Origin: CAYURH01 sp964447105
GTDB lineage: Bacteria; Patescibacteriota; Saccharimonadia; Saccharimonadales; EFPC-124
NCBI GenBank assembly: GCA_964447105.1
Contig: CAYURH010000001.1
Coordinates: forward strand, 1 to 64,000
Reading direction: 5' to 3'
DNA length: 64,000 nucleotides
Shown: piece by piece, positions 32,598 to 40,458 of the stretch
Layout of the letters: every line of letters starts with the position of its first letter
Position numbering within the stretch: position 1 is the first letter of the stretch
The notes under the pieces: model-generated
What the model saw: only the letters and a program-made list of their open reading frames with translations
What the model was told of the DNA's origin: nothing
Databases searched by the model: none
Translations under genes and position numbers: made by a program

Positions 32598-33296
32598 TTG
32601 CTGAGCCTTATCGTCGCCCTACTGGCGGTTGCAGCATGCATCATAACTGCTGGTGTGCTGCACCAGCGCCGTCGCTCACGCCGCACACGCAGCGAAAGGC
32701 TGCACGAAGCATTGACCGTATGGGGAGGCCAGTCGGGGTTCGTCACACCCATGGTGCGACTTACTCTGCTCCAAAACCTACTGGCCGCAATTACACAGAC
32801 GGGCACCATGCCAGCGGGCTATTCACAAGGCGGCCTGCTCCTGGACCTCAACCCGTTACTCGAAGAATGCTCCGCGGAACTCTGGCAACAGGCCAGTCGA
32901 CCGGGCGGCGAAGAGGCGCTCTTTGCGCTCTTCGACCTCATCGTCAGCACGGCGCCCAGTACCCAGCAGTACTACGGCCTGCAGCCCACAACACTGCAGT
33001 GGCCGACCGAGTACGAACGAGTTCTGTGTCTCATGGTGGATGTGCCAACGGTGGAGCAATTTCCGTCGCTCATTGGCAGCGACCTGCTGCGCACGATGAC
33101 CGCCGAGCAGGCCCGGGTGATGCACGTCGATGCCATAGGGTATAACAACTGGGTGTTGGGGATCAAACTCCTGGCGCTCACCGAGCACCACAAACGCACC
33201 TGGGTCGAGTGGCCACGAACCGTGGATCATTTCCACCTGATCCAGATGATCATGCGCCTACGAGCCGCAGCGCGCGATGCCTGGCTGCAATCTTAG
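32598..33296 (+). CDS. Cassette gene: anchored helical protein
   Basis: The start is TTG 32598, placed by GAGGT with a 6-nt spacer, giving 232 residues (the frame is open to TTG 32583). A membrane helix at about 2-20 is followed by HQRRRSRRTRSERL and a soluble helical domain, the same layout as the two cassettes upstream. Sequence similarity is limited to the anchor plan and a Trp/His-rich end (ALTEHHKRTWVEW). No known family is recognised. Confidence 0.72.
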   Translation: MLSLIVALLAVAACIITAGVLHQRRRSRRTRSERLHEALTVWGGQSGFVTPMVRLTLLQNLLAAITQTGTMPAGYSQGGLLLDLNPLLEECSAELWQQASRPGGEEALFALFDLIVSTAPSTQQYYGLQPTTLQWPTEYERVLCLMVDVPTVEQFPSLIGSDLLRTMTAEQARVMHVDAIGYNNWVLGIKLLALTEHHKRTWVEWPRTVDHFHLIQMIMRLRAAARDAWLQS

Positions 33297-33304
33297 CGCA
33301 CCCA

Positions 33305-33341
33305 CAGGCCCGAGCCGGGAACACTCCCGCGCTCGGGCCTG
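33305..33341 (+). terminator. 16-bp composite hairpin after the 32598 cassette
   Basis: CAGGCCCGAGC (33305-33315) pairs with GCTCGGGCCTG (33331-33341), and inside it CGGGA pairs with TCCCG around a 4-nt loop. This is the longest hairpin of the set. GGCGTACAA follows, without a U-run. Confidence 0.75.
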
Positions 33342-33356
33342 GGCGTACAACAAAAC

Positions 33357-34346
33357 TTATTGTGCTGGAACTGGTTGGTACTGGCTATTCAAACTCTGAT
33401 ATAGATTATTTTGCGCTGCTGCTTCGTTATTGCGCGTGGCCACCAGCGCGTTGTACTGAGTTACTAAATCACGCGTCTTGATAGCAAGAGAATTATACGC
33501 ATTTACTTGCGCGTTGTAGCCAGGTACAGCCTGATTGTATGCGGCCACGTCTGACTGGCGTAATTGATCCAATTCGCTCGACCGCTGCTCAAGCGACTTC
33601 TTGCGTTCGTCGAGTTGAGTATAGTTAGTGTCGATCTGCTGTTTGATACTCGCCAACTGCTTATCATACGCCGCTATCCGTTCCTGGGACGCCGTAAAAA
33701 TGGCGCGATAGGCTTGCGCATAGGCTACTACTTTGCTGCGATCGCTAAAATACTGACCGTAGTATTGCTCGAGCTCCGGGTCGAGCCCACTGTATTCGGT
33801 GCCGATGATGGAATGCATCTCGTTGAGTAAATCATCGGGTTCAGTACGACTATAAAGGGCGACAAGTTCATTTAGGTGGTCGTCGCGGATTTTGCCCAGC
33901 TGATCTTGTAGCAAGCCATTGACCCTACTCCGCGTTTCGCCGTCGAGCCGTTCATACGCAGCGTGAAGCATTTCGTGCGCTGCCGTCACCTCTTTGACAC
34001 CGGCGAGCTGCGGGTTAACAACGTCAAAAATATAAATATGCTGCGTCACATAACACCCCAGCACAATGGTTTGCTCACCCGTGCTGCTGCAGCTTTGATT
34101 AAATTTTTGGCTATCCTGCACTTGTGGGTCAGATACATAAAACATATCGCGGCCCCGCCCAGTCATGCTCGTATTGTTTGCTAGTTGCAGCGCGGCCGCC
34201 GACGGCTTGTATTGCAGCAGCGCCCACCAATCCAATACGGCCTGTTTGTTGAGCACTACCCACACTGCGCCAGCAATCAAAGCCAGGCTAACACCCAGGT
34301 TCACAATCCCCCAACCAACAGACCAACGCGAGCGAGTAATAGGCAT
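33357..34346 (-). CDS. Membrane-anchored zincin-like protein with coiled coil
   Basis: The protein has 329 residues from ATG 34346, 7 nt after TACAAT (leaderless). An N-terminal helix (about 10-30) anchors an extracytoplasmic domain holding AAHEMLHAAYERL, an HExxH zinc-binding motif. A long coiled coil (about 215-300, AAYDKQLASIKQQIDTNYTQ and beyond) and an Asn/Gln-rich end follow. It looks like a secreted or surface metallopeptidase, though no full family match is recognised. It is a native-style gene lying between two cassettes. Confidence 0.75.
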   Translation of the reverse strand: MPITRSRWSVGWGIVNLGVSLALIAGAVWVVLNKQAVLDWWALLQYKPSAAALQLANNTSMTGRGRDMFYVSDPQVQDSQKFNQSCSSTGEQTIVLGCYVTQHIYIFDVVNPQLAGVKEVTAAHEMLHAAYERLDGETRSRVNGLLQDQLGKIRDDHLNELVALYSRTEPDDLLNEMHSIIGTEYSGLDPELEQYYGQYFSDRSKVVAYAQAYRAIFTASQERIAAYDKQLASIKQQIDTNYTQLDERKKSLEQRSSELDQLRQSDVAAYNQAVPGYNAQVNAYNSLAIKTRDLVTQYNALVATRNNEAAAQNNLYQSLNSQYQPVPAQ

Positions 34347-34367
34347 TAGTTTTATTGTATCGCAGGT

Positions 34368-34396
34368 TTGACGTGATACAAATTTTAAATTATAGT
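34368..34396 (+). promoter_or_regulatory. Promoter of the 34433 cassette
   Basis: TTGACG (34368-34373) is 17 nt from TATAGT (34391-34396). It overlaps the upstream region of the divergent zincin-like gene, so the two promoters share sequence. Confidence 0.75.
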
Positions 34397-34432
34397 ATGC
34401 ATTACGCTCAACGCTCATGAGAGGAAAATCGT

Positions 34433-35101
34433 ATGGACGGGATACCGGGTTCGCTGCTCATCGGCGCGCTTGCAGTCATCATGCTGTCCGTGGTTTACGT
34501 CGGCTATCGCCGGCACGCAGCACGGAGGCGAAAAGGCCGTCAGCTGGCCCAGAAGTATCTGAATCGGCTCGTGGCCGACGCCAGCAAAGGCAAAGAGTAC
34601 GCCCTCGACGAACTACGCCACGGCGCTAATGTCCACGAGCTGTTCATCAAGTTCGACACCGAGGAACGGCGTCTAGCAGCAATCGAGCAGGGCGAGCGAG
34701 TCCTGGCCGAGTACACGCCGCACGGCCACTCCTTGGTTGTGCTATTTAGCCGCTGGATGGACCCAGAGAGAGGCGGCTTCAACGCAGAGATGGAGGCGTG
34801 CTTGGAATTCTTCGCAGCGTACGACTCGCTGAAGTACTCCAAGCCACTGGCCTGTTCGAACATCGGCCTCACCCACGACGAGCTGATCATGAGCTTCAAC
34901 AGCGCCGTGCGCACCACGTTCGCTGCCTACCTGGGTCTCGCCCGTACCAAGCGTGGTGACGAGCCGCGATTCCGGGCCGCATTGGACCTACTCAGTCAGG
35001 CCAACACCAGCTTCGACCTCAAGACCATCGTGGTCGAGCGGCTGGAACTACCGGACGACTGGGACGAGCTGTGCCTCCGGTACGGTGCGAACGAGCTGTG
35101 A
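34433..35101 (+). CDS. Cassette gene: anchored cytoplasmic helical protein
   Basis: The 222-residue protein starts at ATG 34433 (GAGAGGAAAA upstream). A membrane helix (about 6-26) is followed by YRRHAARRRKGRQLAQKYL and a helical, charged body, the same plan as the three cassettes at 30501-33296. Codon use is strongly GC-rich. Nothing catalytic is visible. A zincin-like gene on the opposite strand separates it from its relatives. Confidence 0.75.
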   Translation: MDGIPGSLLIGALAVIMLSVVYVGYRRHAARRRKGRQLAQKYLNRLVADASKGKEYALDELRHGANVHELFIKFDTEERRLAAIEQGERVLAEYTPHGHSLVVLFSRWMDPERGGFNAEMEACLEFFAAYDSLKYSKPLACSNIGLTHDELIMSFNSAVRTTFAAYLGLARTKRGDEPRFRAALDLLSQANTSFDLKTIVVERLELPDDWDELCLRYGANEL

Positions 35102-35117
35102 GTTTGTGAGCGACGAC

Positions 35118-35149
35118 GGGTACCGGGCGCATCTCCGCGTCCGGTACCC
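35118..35149 (+). terminator. 13-bp hairpin after the 34433 cassette, no U-tract
   Basis: GGGTACCGG (35118-35126) and CCGGTACCC (35141-35149), extended inward by GCGC/GCGT pairs, enclose a 6-nt loop. CAAATAG follows. It also faces the 3' end of clpC. Confidence 0.7.
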
Positions 35150-35161
35150 CAAATAGTAGTA

Positions 35162-37642
35162 TTATTCGCTTTTCAGACTGTAGGTGAGTTCACCTTTGCG
35201 TGCGCTCACCGCTATCACACTGCCTTTGGTATAGCGGCCTTCTAGCAAACCACTGGCGATTTCGTCTTCGACAGTATCTTGTAGCACGCGGCGCAGAGGA
35301 CGCACTCCATTGTGAGCATCGTAACCTTGGTCGAGCAATATTTTGCGAGCTTTGGCATCCACATCCACGGCTACACGTTGGCGATAGAGTCGCTTGCCCA
35401 GTTTGGCTAGCTCTACGTCCAAAATCTTGCGGACTTCGGTTTTGGTGAGCGCACGGAATACCAGAATCTTGTCGAGGCGGTTGATGAGCTCGGGGCGCAT
35501 CATGCGCTTCAGATCCTCTTTGGCCACTTCTTCGTTCTGTTCGTGCACGTTTTGGAGTTCGTCCAAATCTTTTTTGGTCTGGGCGCGGAAACCCAAACTC
35601 GCTTCACGCTGCATTTTCTCGGCACCCAAATTGCTCGTAAGAATGATGATGGTATTGGTAAAATCTACTTTACGACCTTTGGCGTCGGTCAGACAGCCAT
35701 CTTCCATGATTTGTAGCAGCACGTTGAAAATGTCTGGGTGGGCTTTTTCGATTTCATCGAACAGTACCAGACTATAGGGTTGACGCCGAACTTTTTCGGT
35801 GAGCTGCCCGGCGTCTTCGTAACCCACATAGCCGGCTGGTGCGCCCACCAAACGAGCAGCAGTGTGACGTTCGGCAAATTCGCTCATGTCGATTTTGATC
35901 AGTGCGCCCGCGGAGCCAAATAGTTCACGCGCGAGCACCCGAGCTAGCTCAGTTTTACCCACACCAGTGGGGCCCATGAACATAAACGAACCAATTGGCC
36001 GCTTAGACTGACCAATGCCCGAACGGTTACGCCGAATAGCCCGCGACACAGCCGCGATAGCATCTTGCTGACCAATGATAGATTTGCCCAAATGTTTTTC
36101 CATGTTCAACAGATACGTCGCTTCGGATTTGATCACGCGTTCTACCGGCACACCGGTCATCATAGCTATCGTTCGAGTTACATCGTCGGCGGTGACAATG
36201 AGTTTTTTGCCTTTTTTGGTATCGGCACGCAATTCGCTAATTTTGGCGGTGATCTGGCTCATACGCGTTTTGTAGTGGGCTGCGCGTTCGTAGTCTTGCG
36301 CTTCTACAGCTTCTTCCATGTGGTGTGTCACGCCTTTGAGTTCACGATTGAGCCGACGGACTTCCACAGGTGCTTTGCCACGATCCACCTTGACTTGTGC
36401 TGCAGTTTCGTCCAACACATCGATGGCTTTGTCGGGCATGAAACGGTCATTAATATACCGTTTGGCCAAGTGGGCTATGTCCGTCAACACTTCGTCTTCC
36501 ACACTCACCCCGTGGTGTGATTCGTAGCGATGTTTCAGACCTTTCAAAATAGCCACCGTGTCTTTGGTAGTAGGTTCGGGCACCATCACTGTCTGGAAAC
36601 GACGCTCCAGAGCGGTGTCTTTTTCGATATGTTTACGATATTCATCCAATGTGGTGGCGCCAATCAAGCGCAGCTGACCCCGTGCGAGCGCCGGTTTGAG
36701 CATGTTGGCCGCATCCATAGCGCCTTCGGCAGCACCAGCACCCACAAGCAAATGCAACTCATCGATAAATACGATCACATTTTTGTCGTTCACCAGCGTT
36801 TCGATCAGCTTCTTGAGCCGTTCTTCGAACTCACCGCGATATTTGGTCCCCGCGATCATCCCCGCCAGGTCGAGCACAATGAGCCGCTTATCGAGCAGGT
36901 GCTCGGGCACATCTTCGATCGCAATTCGCTGCGCCAGACCTTCGACAATAGCGGTCTTACCCACACCTGGTTCACCCAGCAGCACAGGATTATTTTTGGT
37001 GCGACGGCCAAGAACAGTGATAATGCGTTTGATTTGTTCATCGCGCCCCACTACCGGGTCTAGCTCGTTGGCACGTGCTTTGGCTGTAAGATCAATGCCA
37101 AAATAGTCCAAAATCGTTTGGTTTTTGTTGCGACGTGGCGCGGACTGTGTGGTATTGGCGCCGGGTTCGTCGTCTTGGCGCTGGTTGTTTAAATATTGCT
37201 CCAGCTCGTCCGTCAATTGGTCGACATCGACGTTCATGTCGCGCAATAATACGGTGGCGCGAGCGTTTTTTTGGGTCAGTATGCCGTAGAGCATATGCTC
37301 GGTACCGCAATAATCTTGGTTGAATTCTTGGGCGATGTCCCAGCTGAGTTTAAGCGTGAGTTTGGCGGTTTCACTCAAGCCTTTGGCGCCGACGCTCACT
37401 ACCAACGCACGCGGCGTCAGATTGAGCGCCAACCGAGCGCGATCAAGCGTGACACCCATGTTGCTCAGCAGCTGTGACGCGACAGCGCCGTCTTGGCTCA
37501 ATATACCCAGCAAAATATGTTCTGTGCCAATGTAGGCCGAACCAAGGGAACGAGCGATCCCGTTGGCATATTGCAAGCTCGAGCGAGCGTTGTCGGTGAG
37601 ATGATTCACAAATTCCAGAAAGTCATCCTGAGACGGTATCAT
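35162..37642 (-). CDS. clpC: ATP-dependent Clp protease ATPase subunit ClpC
   Basis: This 826-residue AAA+ unfoldase has an N-terminal Clp_N repeat pair (residues 5-145), a first AAA domain with GEPGVGKTA, a UVR-type middle segment (MEEAVEAQDYERAAHYKTRM), a second AAA domain with GPTGVGKTEL and LFDEIEKAHPDI, and the C-terminal D2-small domain. It feeds substrates to ClpP. GGAGGT lies 9 nt before the ATG. The promoter is covered by a CIRCE, so it is co-regulated with clpP. Confidence 0.97.
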   Translation of the reverse strand: MIPSQDDFLEFVNHLTDNARSSLQYANGIARSLGSAYIGTEHILLGILSQDGAVASQLLSNMGVTLDRARLALNLTPRALVVSVGAKGLSETAKLTLKLSWDIAQEFNQDYCGTEHMLYGILTQKNARATVLLRDMNVDVDQLTDELEQYLNNQRQDDEPGANTTQSAPRRNKNQTILDYFGIDLTAKARANELDPVVGRDEQIKRIITVLGRRTKNNPVLLGEPGVGKTAIVEGLAQRIAIEDVPEHLLDKRLIVLDLAGMIAGTKYRGEFEERLKKLIETLVNDKNVIVFIDELHLLVGAGAAEGAMDAANMLKPALARGQLRLIGATTLDEYRKHIEKDTALERRFQTVMVPEPTTKDTVAILKGLKHRYESHHGVSVEDEVLTDIAHLAKRYINDRFMPDKAIDVLDETAAQVKVDRGKAPVEVRRLNRELKGVTHHMEEAVEAQDYERAAHYKTRMSQITAKISELRADTKKGKKLIVTADDVTRTIAMMTGVPVERVIKSEATYLLNMEKHLGKSIIGQQDAIAAVSRAIRRNRSGIGQSKRPIGSFMFMGPTGVGKTELARVLARELFGSAGALIKIDMSEFAERHTAARLVGAPAGYVGYEDAGQLTEKVRRQPYSLVLFDEIEKAHPDIFNVLLQIMEDGCLTDAKGRKVDFTNTIIILTSNLGAEKMQREASLGFRAQTKKDLDELQNVHEQNEEVAKEDLKRMMRPELINRLDKILVFRALTKTEVRKILDVELAKLGKRLYRQRVAVDVDAKARKILLDQGYDAHNGVRPLRRVLQDTVEDEIASGLLEGRYTKGSVIAVSARKGELTYSLKSE

Positions 37643-37679
37643 ATGTTTATTGTACCTCCAGCGCGATTGTCATAAATTT

Positions 37680-37717
37680 AGTATAAAAAATTAGCACTCG
37701 TTGTGCAAGAGTGCTAA
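37680..37717 (-). promoter_or_regulatory. clpC promoter overlapped by CIRCE
   Basis: A perfect CIRCE (TTAGCACTC-N9-GAGTGCTAA) spans 37691-37717. On the minus strand TTGCAC (37703-37708) and TATACT (37680-37685) are 17 nt apart, so HrcA would block the spacer and -35 box, exactly as at clpP. The divergent gene at 37747 starts 30 nt away and may respond too. Confidence 0.9.
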
Positions 37718-37746
37718 TGCAAAAATCGTGCTACACTTTAATTGTC

Positions 37747-38289
37747 ATGGCCCAAAAGAAAAAAATATTCGCCATACGTCGTTCGACTATTATTTACAGC
37801 ACCATTGTAATTGGCGCACTAATAGCGGCCCTTATATTTGGTAATATCAGACACTCCCTACAAGACCAGACTTTTAATAACCTACCAGCATGTAGCGGTA
37901 ACACTACAACATCGTGCAAGCGAATAGTAAAAGTAACAGCGGATGAGGTCAATCCAAATTATGAAAATTTCTTCATCGATCCCGGCTGGCGCTTCCAAAG
38001 AAGTTATATGACTCGCATGGTTCTCGACACGCCTTTTGGGGAAGAGACCATTCTGACCGAACAGCGCTTTTACAACCTGCACTCAGGCGAGACATTCTAT
38101 GCTTACGCCAACGACAATGACGTCATCGCCATAGAAGCGCCCGACGGTATCTATATTCTTCACAAGGTAGACCCACTTTATAACTGGCTACCGTCTCTGA
38201 TACCATTTGCACTTCTCCTAGTCTCTTGGGGTATCTTTTGGATTTGGCGTCGAGCCTCACCCCAAAAAGTCACCACGTATAAAATATAA
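37747..38289 (+). CDS. Two-helix membrane protein divergent from clpC
   Basis: The 180-residue protein starts at ATG 37747, 9 nt after an extended -10 box (TGC-TACACT). It has membrane helices at about 14-32 and 148-167 with a roughly 115-residue extracytoplasmic domain between them containing two cysteines (LPACSG and TTSCKR). Orientation and spacing suggest both ends are cytoplasmic. No family is recognised. The CIRCE just upstream raises the possibility of heat-shock control. Confidence 0.7.
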   Translation: MAQKKKIFAIRRSTIIYSTIVIGALIAALIFGNIRHSLQDQTFNNLPACSGNTTTSCKRIVKVTADEVNPNYENFFIDPGWRFQRSYMTRMVLDTPFGEETILTEQRFYNLHSGETFYAYANDNDVIAIEAPDGIYILHKVDPLYNWLPSLIPFALLLVSWGIFWIWRRASPQKVTTYKI

Positions 38290-38317
38290 AACTACCCGGA
38301 AGTCCGAGTAGTTTTAT
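38286..38317. terminator. Bidirectional terminator between the 37747 gene and nusA
   Basis: ATAAAACTAC (38286-38295) and GTAGTTTTAT (38308-38317) form a 10-bp stem with internal CGG/CCG pairs. It is A/T-rich on both arms and serves convergent genes. Confidence 0.85.
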
Positions 38318-38331
38318 GCGTCTTAGCAGAT

Positions 38332-39492
38332 CTATTTTTCGTCGCTTGTTTCCTCGATAGCGGCGAGGAGCGAGTCTTCAATATTTTTCTTGGGTTTTGG
38401 TTTGCTTGCTGCAGCGTGATCGCCAGCGGCGACAACAGTGTTCGCGCTACCGTCTGCAGCTTCAATGTCGAGCTCGTACCCAGTCAGACGGCTGGCTAGG
38501 CGTACGTTTTGACCGCCACGGCCAATAGCGATACTGAGTTGGTCTGAAGCTACTTTTACTCGAGCGCGTTTGGCTTCTTCGTCGATGGTAATGCGTTGCA
38601 CTTCGGCAGGGCTGAGCGCATTGGTAATGAACACGTTGGGGTCGCTACTGAACGTTACGATATCCACTTTTTCTTGGTCGCCGATTTCGTTCATCACGGC
38701 TTGCACACGCGTACCATGACCACCCACAAACGTGCCTACTGGGTCTACACCTGGCACAGTGCTGTGTACGGCGATTTTGGTGCGCTTGCCGGCTTCGCGA
38801 GCAATAGCTTTGATTTCGACCGCGCCGCTGTCCATTTCGGGCACTTCTTGGCGGAACAGGTATTCAATAAATGGTTCGTTGGCGCGGCTTAGGATAAGCT
38901 GTGGCCCGCGAGTACCGCGTTCGACATCTTTCAAAAAAACTTTCACACGTGAGCCAATGCTGTAGTATTCGCCCGGGATCTGTTCGCTTTGCGGGATGAT
39001 ACCGCCGGCTTTGCCCAGTTCCACGCGAACCACACGGGGCTCGATGCGCTGCACGGTACCAGTGATAACGGTGCCGATTTTGTCGGCGTATTCGTCCATC
39101 ACTACTTCTCGTTCAGCTTCGCGCAGTTTCTGCAGGATTACTTGTTTGGCAGTTTGAGCAGCCACGCGGCCAAACACCGTAGGTTTGTCGGTAATTTCTA
39201 CGATGTCGCCAACAACAGCGCCTTTTTTGATTTTTTGTGCGTCAGCCACGCTTATTTCGATGGCGTCGTCGACTACGTCTTCTACCACTTCTTTGCTCAC
39301 GTAGACAGTGACCGTACCTGAGTTGCCATTTAGTTTGGCGCGGACTTCTTGTTCGCGGTCACCAAAATCGCGGCGATAGGCAGCAGCGATGGCTTGCTCG
39401 ATAATTTCGTGCACCACGTCTTCTGGTAAATTTTTTTCTTCGGCAATTTGGCGAACTGATAGCGCCAATTGTTTGATATTGATATCGTGCAT
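38332..39492 (-). CDS. nusA: Transcription termination/antitermination factor NusA
   Basis: This 386-residue protein has the NusA N-terminal domain (to about 125), an S1 domain (IGTVITGTVQRIEPRVVRVE) and two KH domains (with AIGRGGQNVRLASRLTGYEL at the second). It lacks the acidic repeats of proteobacterial NusA and ends in a short Lys/Glu tail. It modulates pausing and intrinsic termination. GGAG precedes the ATG. A strong terminator-like hairpin in its own leader suggests autoregulation. Confidence 0.96.
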   Translation of the reverse strand: MHDINIKQLALSVRQIAEEKNLPEDVVHEIIEQAIAAAYRRDFGDREQEVRAKLNGNSGTVTVYVSKEVVEDVVDDAIEISVADAQKIKKGAVVGDIVEITDKPTVFGRVAAQTAKQVILQKLREAEREVVMDEYADKIGTVITGTVQRIEPRVVRVELGKAGGIIPQSEQIPGEYYSIGSRVKVFLKDVERGTRGPQLILSRANEPFIEYLFRQEVPEMDSGAVEIKAIAREAGKRTKIAVHSTVPGVDPVGTFVGGHGTRVQAVMNEIGDQEKVDIVTFSSDPNVFITNALSPAEVQRITIDEEAKRARVKVASDQLSIAIGRGGQNVRLASRLTGYELDIEAADGSANTVVAAGDHAAASKPKPKKNIEDSLLAAIEETSDEK

Positions 39493-39513
39493 AGATAGTA
39501 GCTCCTTTTATGC

Positions 39514-39537
39514 AAAAATCCGACCTGCCGGCCGGAT
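39514..39537 (-). terminator. Intrinsic terminator/attenuator in the nusA leader
   Basis: ATCCG (with GCC) and CGGAT (with GG) form a stem, and the minus-strand RNA then has a run of five Us. It ends about 20 nt before the nusA ATG. It can terminate the upstream gene (39563-40381) or act as an attenuator for transcripts from the promoter at 39550-39578. Confidence 0.75.
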
Positions 39538-39549
39538 GAGTACATATAG

Positions 39550-39578
39550 ATCTTACCAAACCCTAATTCGATTGTAAA
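39550..39578 (-). promoter_or_regulatory. Candidate nusA promoter upstream of the attenuator
   Basis: On the minus strand TTTACA (39573-39578) is 17 nt from TAAGAT (39550-39555). It overlaps the last codons of the 39563-40381 gene. RNA from here would pass through the hairpin at 39514-39537 before reaching nusA. Confidence 0.5.
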
Positions 39579-40381
39579 GTATCCTCTCGACTCGCAGCAA
39601 ACACCGGTAGCTCACGAGCCAATTTTTCATTACTCCGCGCTTCGGTCTCGTTAATGTCCATGCGGTGAAAGAGTGTGGCGACACGTTGTGGCATGTTTCT
39701 ATTTAACCCGATACTTGTGACTGTGCCCGCCACCGCTGCAACGCCCATGCCTATGAGTGCTATGATTTGCGCATGCGGTAAGTGCTCGATCATAAGTCCG
39801 GGCAAACTATCTGGTCGAACTGCGATCCCAATTTCGGCTCCCAAATTCGCTGCACTCCCGGCCACCAATCCTGCTCGTGCAACGCGCGTGCCTATTTTAA
39901 CGTGACGTGGATTATTGTAATCGAACTGCGAGGGTTTATATCGCCCGGTCGCAAGCTGCTGGATATGCGTTAGCTCATGATACAAGGATCGGTCAACTTG
40001 GTCAGCGCTCCAGAGCGACCCGTCGGGGTTACGAACATTCAAAGCGAGCACTCGTCTAAAATAAGTCTGATTATTGTTTTCGTCGTCGCTCAAAATAAAA
40101 CCCTCACGCAATACAGCACCACTCCACAATAAGCCCGTGTCCTTGCTAGGAACGGGGATGCTATCTCCCAGAACAACCAACGTATTATCGATTTCTTCTT
40201 CGTCAATGCCCACCAAACCCATAGCGGCGCGAACGCGCGCCGCATCAAATGGATACCTCTCCGTAACCTCCACTGAAGGCTCACCATCCCAAATAATATG
40301 CAACCCAGGACGTTTATCGGCATCTTCATGCCCTTCTGGTAGGGCTATCTCCTGACTTGGCGCCAACTCATCGCTACCCAT
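39563..40381 (-). CDS. HExxH protein with membrane segment, unknown
   Basis: The 272-residue protein contains SLYHELTHIQQLATG, an HExxH motif typical of zinc metallopeptidases, after an N-terminal soluble domain of about 130 residues. A Gly/Ala-rich segment (about 160-180) and a hydrophobic helix (about 207-230) follow. There is no signal peptide, so the HExxH part may be cytoplasmic. The ATG is 7 nt after TATAAT (extended by TGC), so leaderless. No family is recognised. Confidence 0.7.
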   Translation of the reverse strand: MGSDELAPSQEIALPEGHEDADKRPGLHIIWDGEPSVEVTERYPFDAARVRAAMGLVGIDEEEIDNTLVVLGDSIPVPSKDTGLLWSGAVLREGFILSDDENNNQTYFRRVLALNVRNPDGSLWSADQVDRSLYHELTHIQQLATGRYKPSQFDYNNPRHVKIGTRVARAGLVAGSAANLGAEIGIAVRPDSLPGLMIEHLPHAQIIALIGMGVAAVAGTVTSIGLNRNMPQRVATLFHRMDINETEARSNEKLARELPVFAASREDTLQSN

Positions 40382-40421
40382 GTTTCGTATTATAGCAACG
40401 CCTGCAGAATAATACCTCTAA

Positions 40422-40458
40422 AGCCCGTAACGTGGGCTAGCCGGCCCCTACCAGGGGC
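40422..40458 (-). terminator. Two short hairpins at the end of the 40448 cassette
   Basis: GCCCC (40444-40448) with GGGGC (40454-40458) overlaps the stop codon, and AGCCC (40422-40426) with GGGCT (40434-40438) follows. The minus-strand RNA then reads UUAGAGG. This is the weakest of the cassette hairpins. Confidence 0.4.

Noticed and set aside
30432..33341. Tandem cassettes as a transposon or insertion sequence cluster
   Set aside because: No transposase, terminal inverted repeats or target-site duplications are visible around the units.
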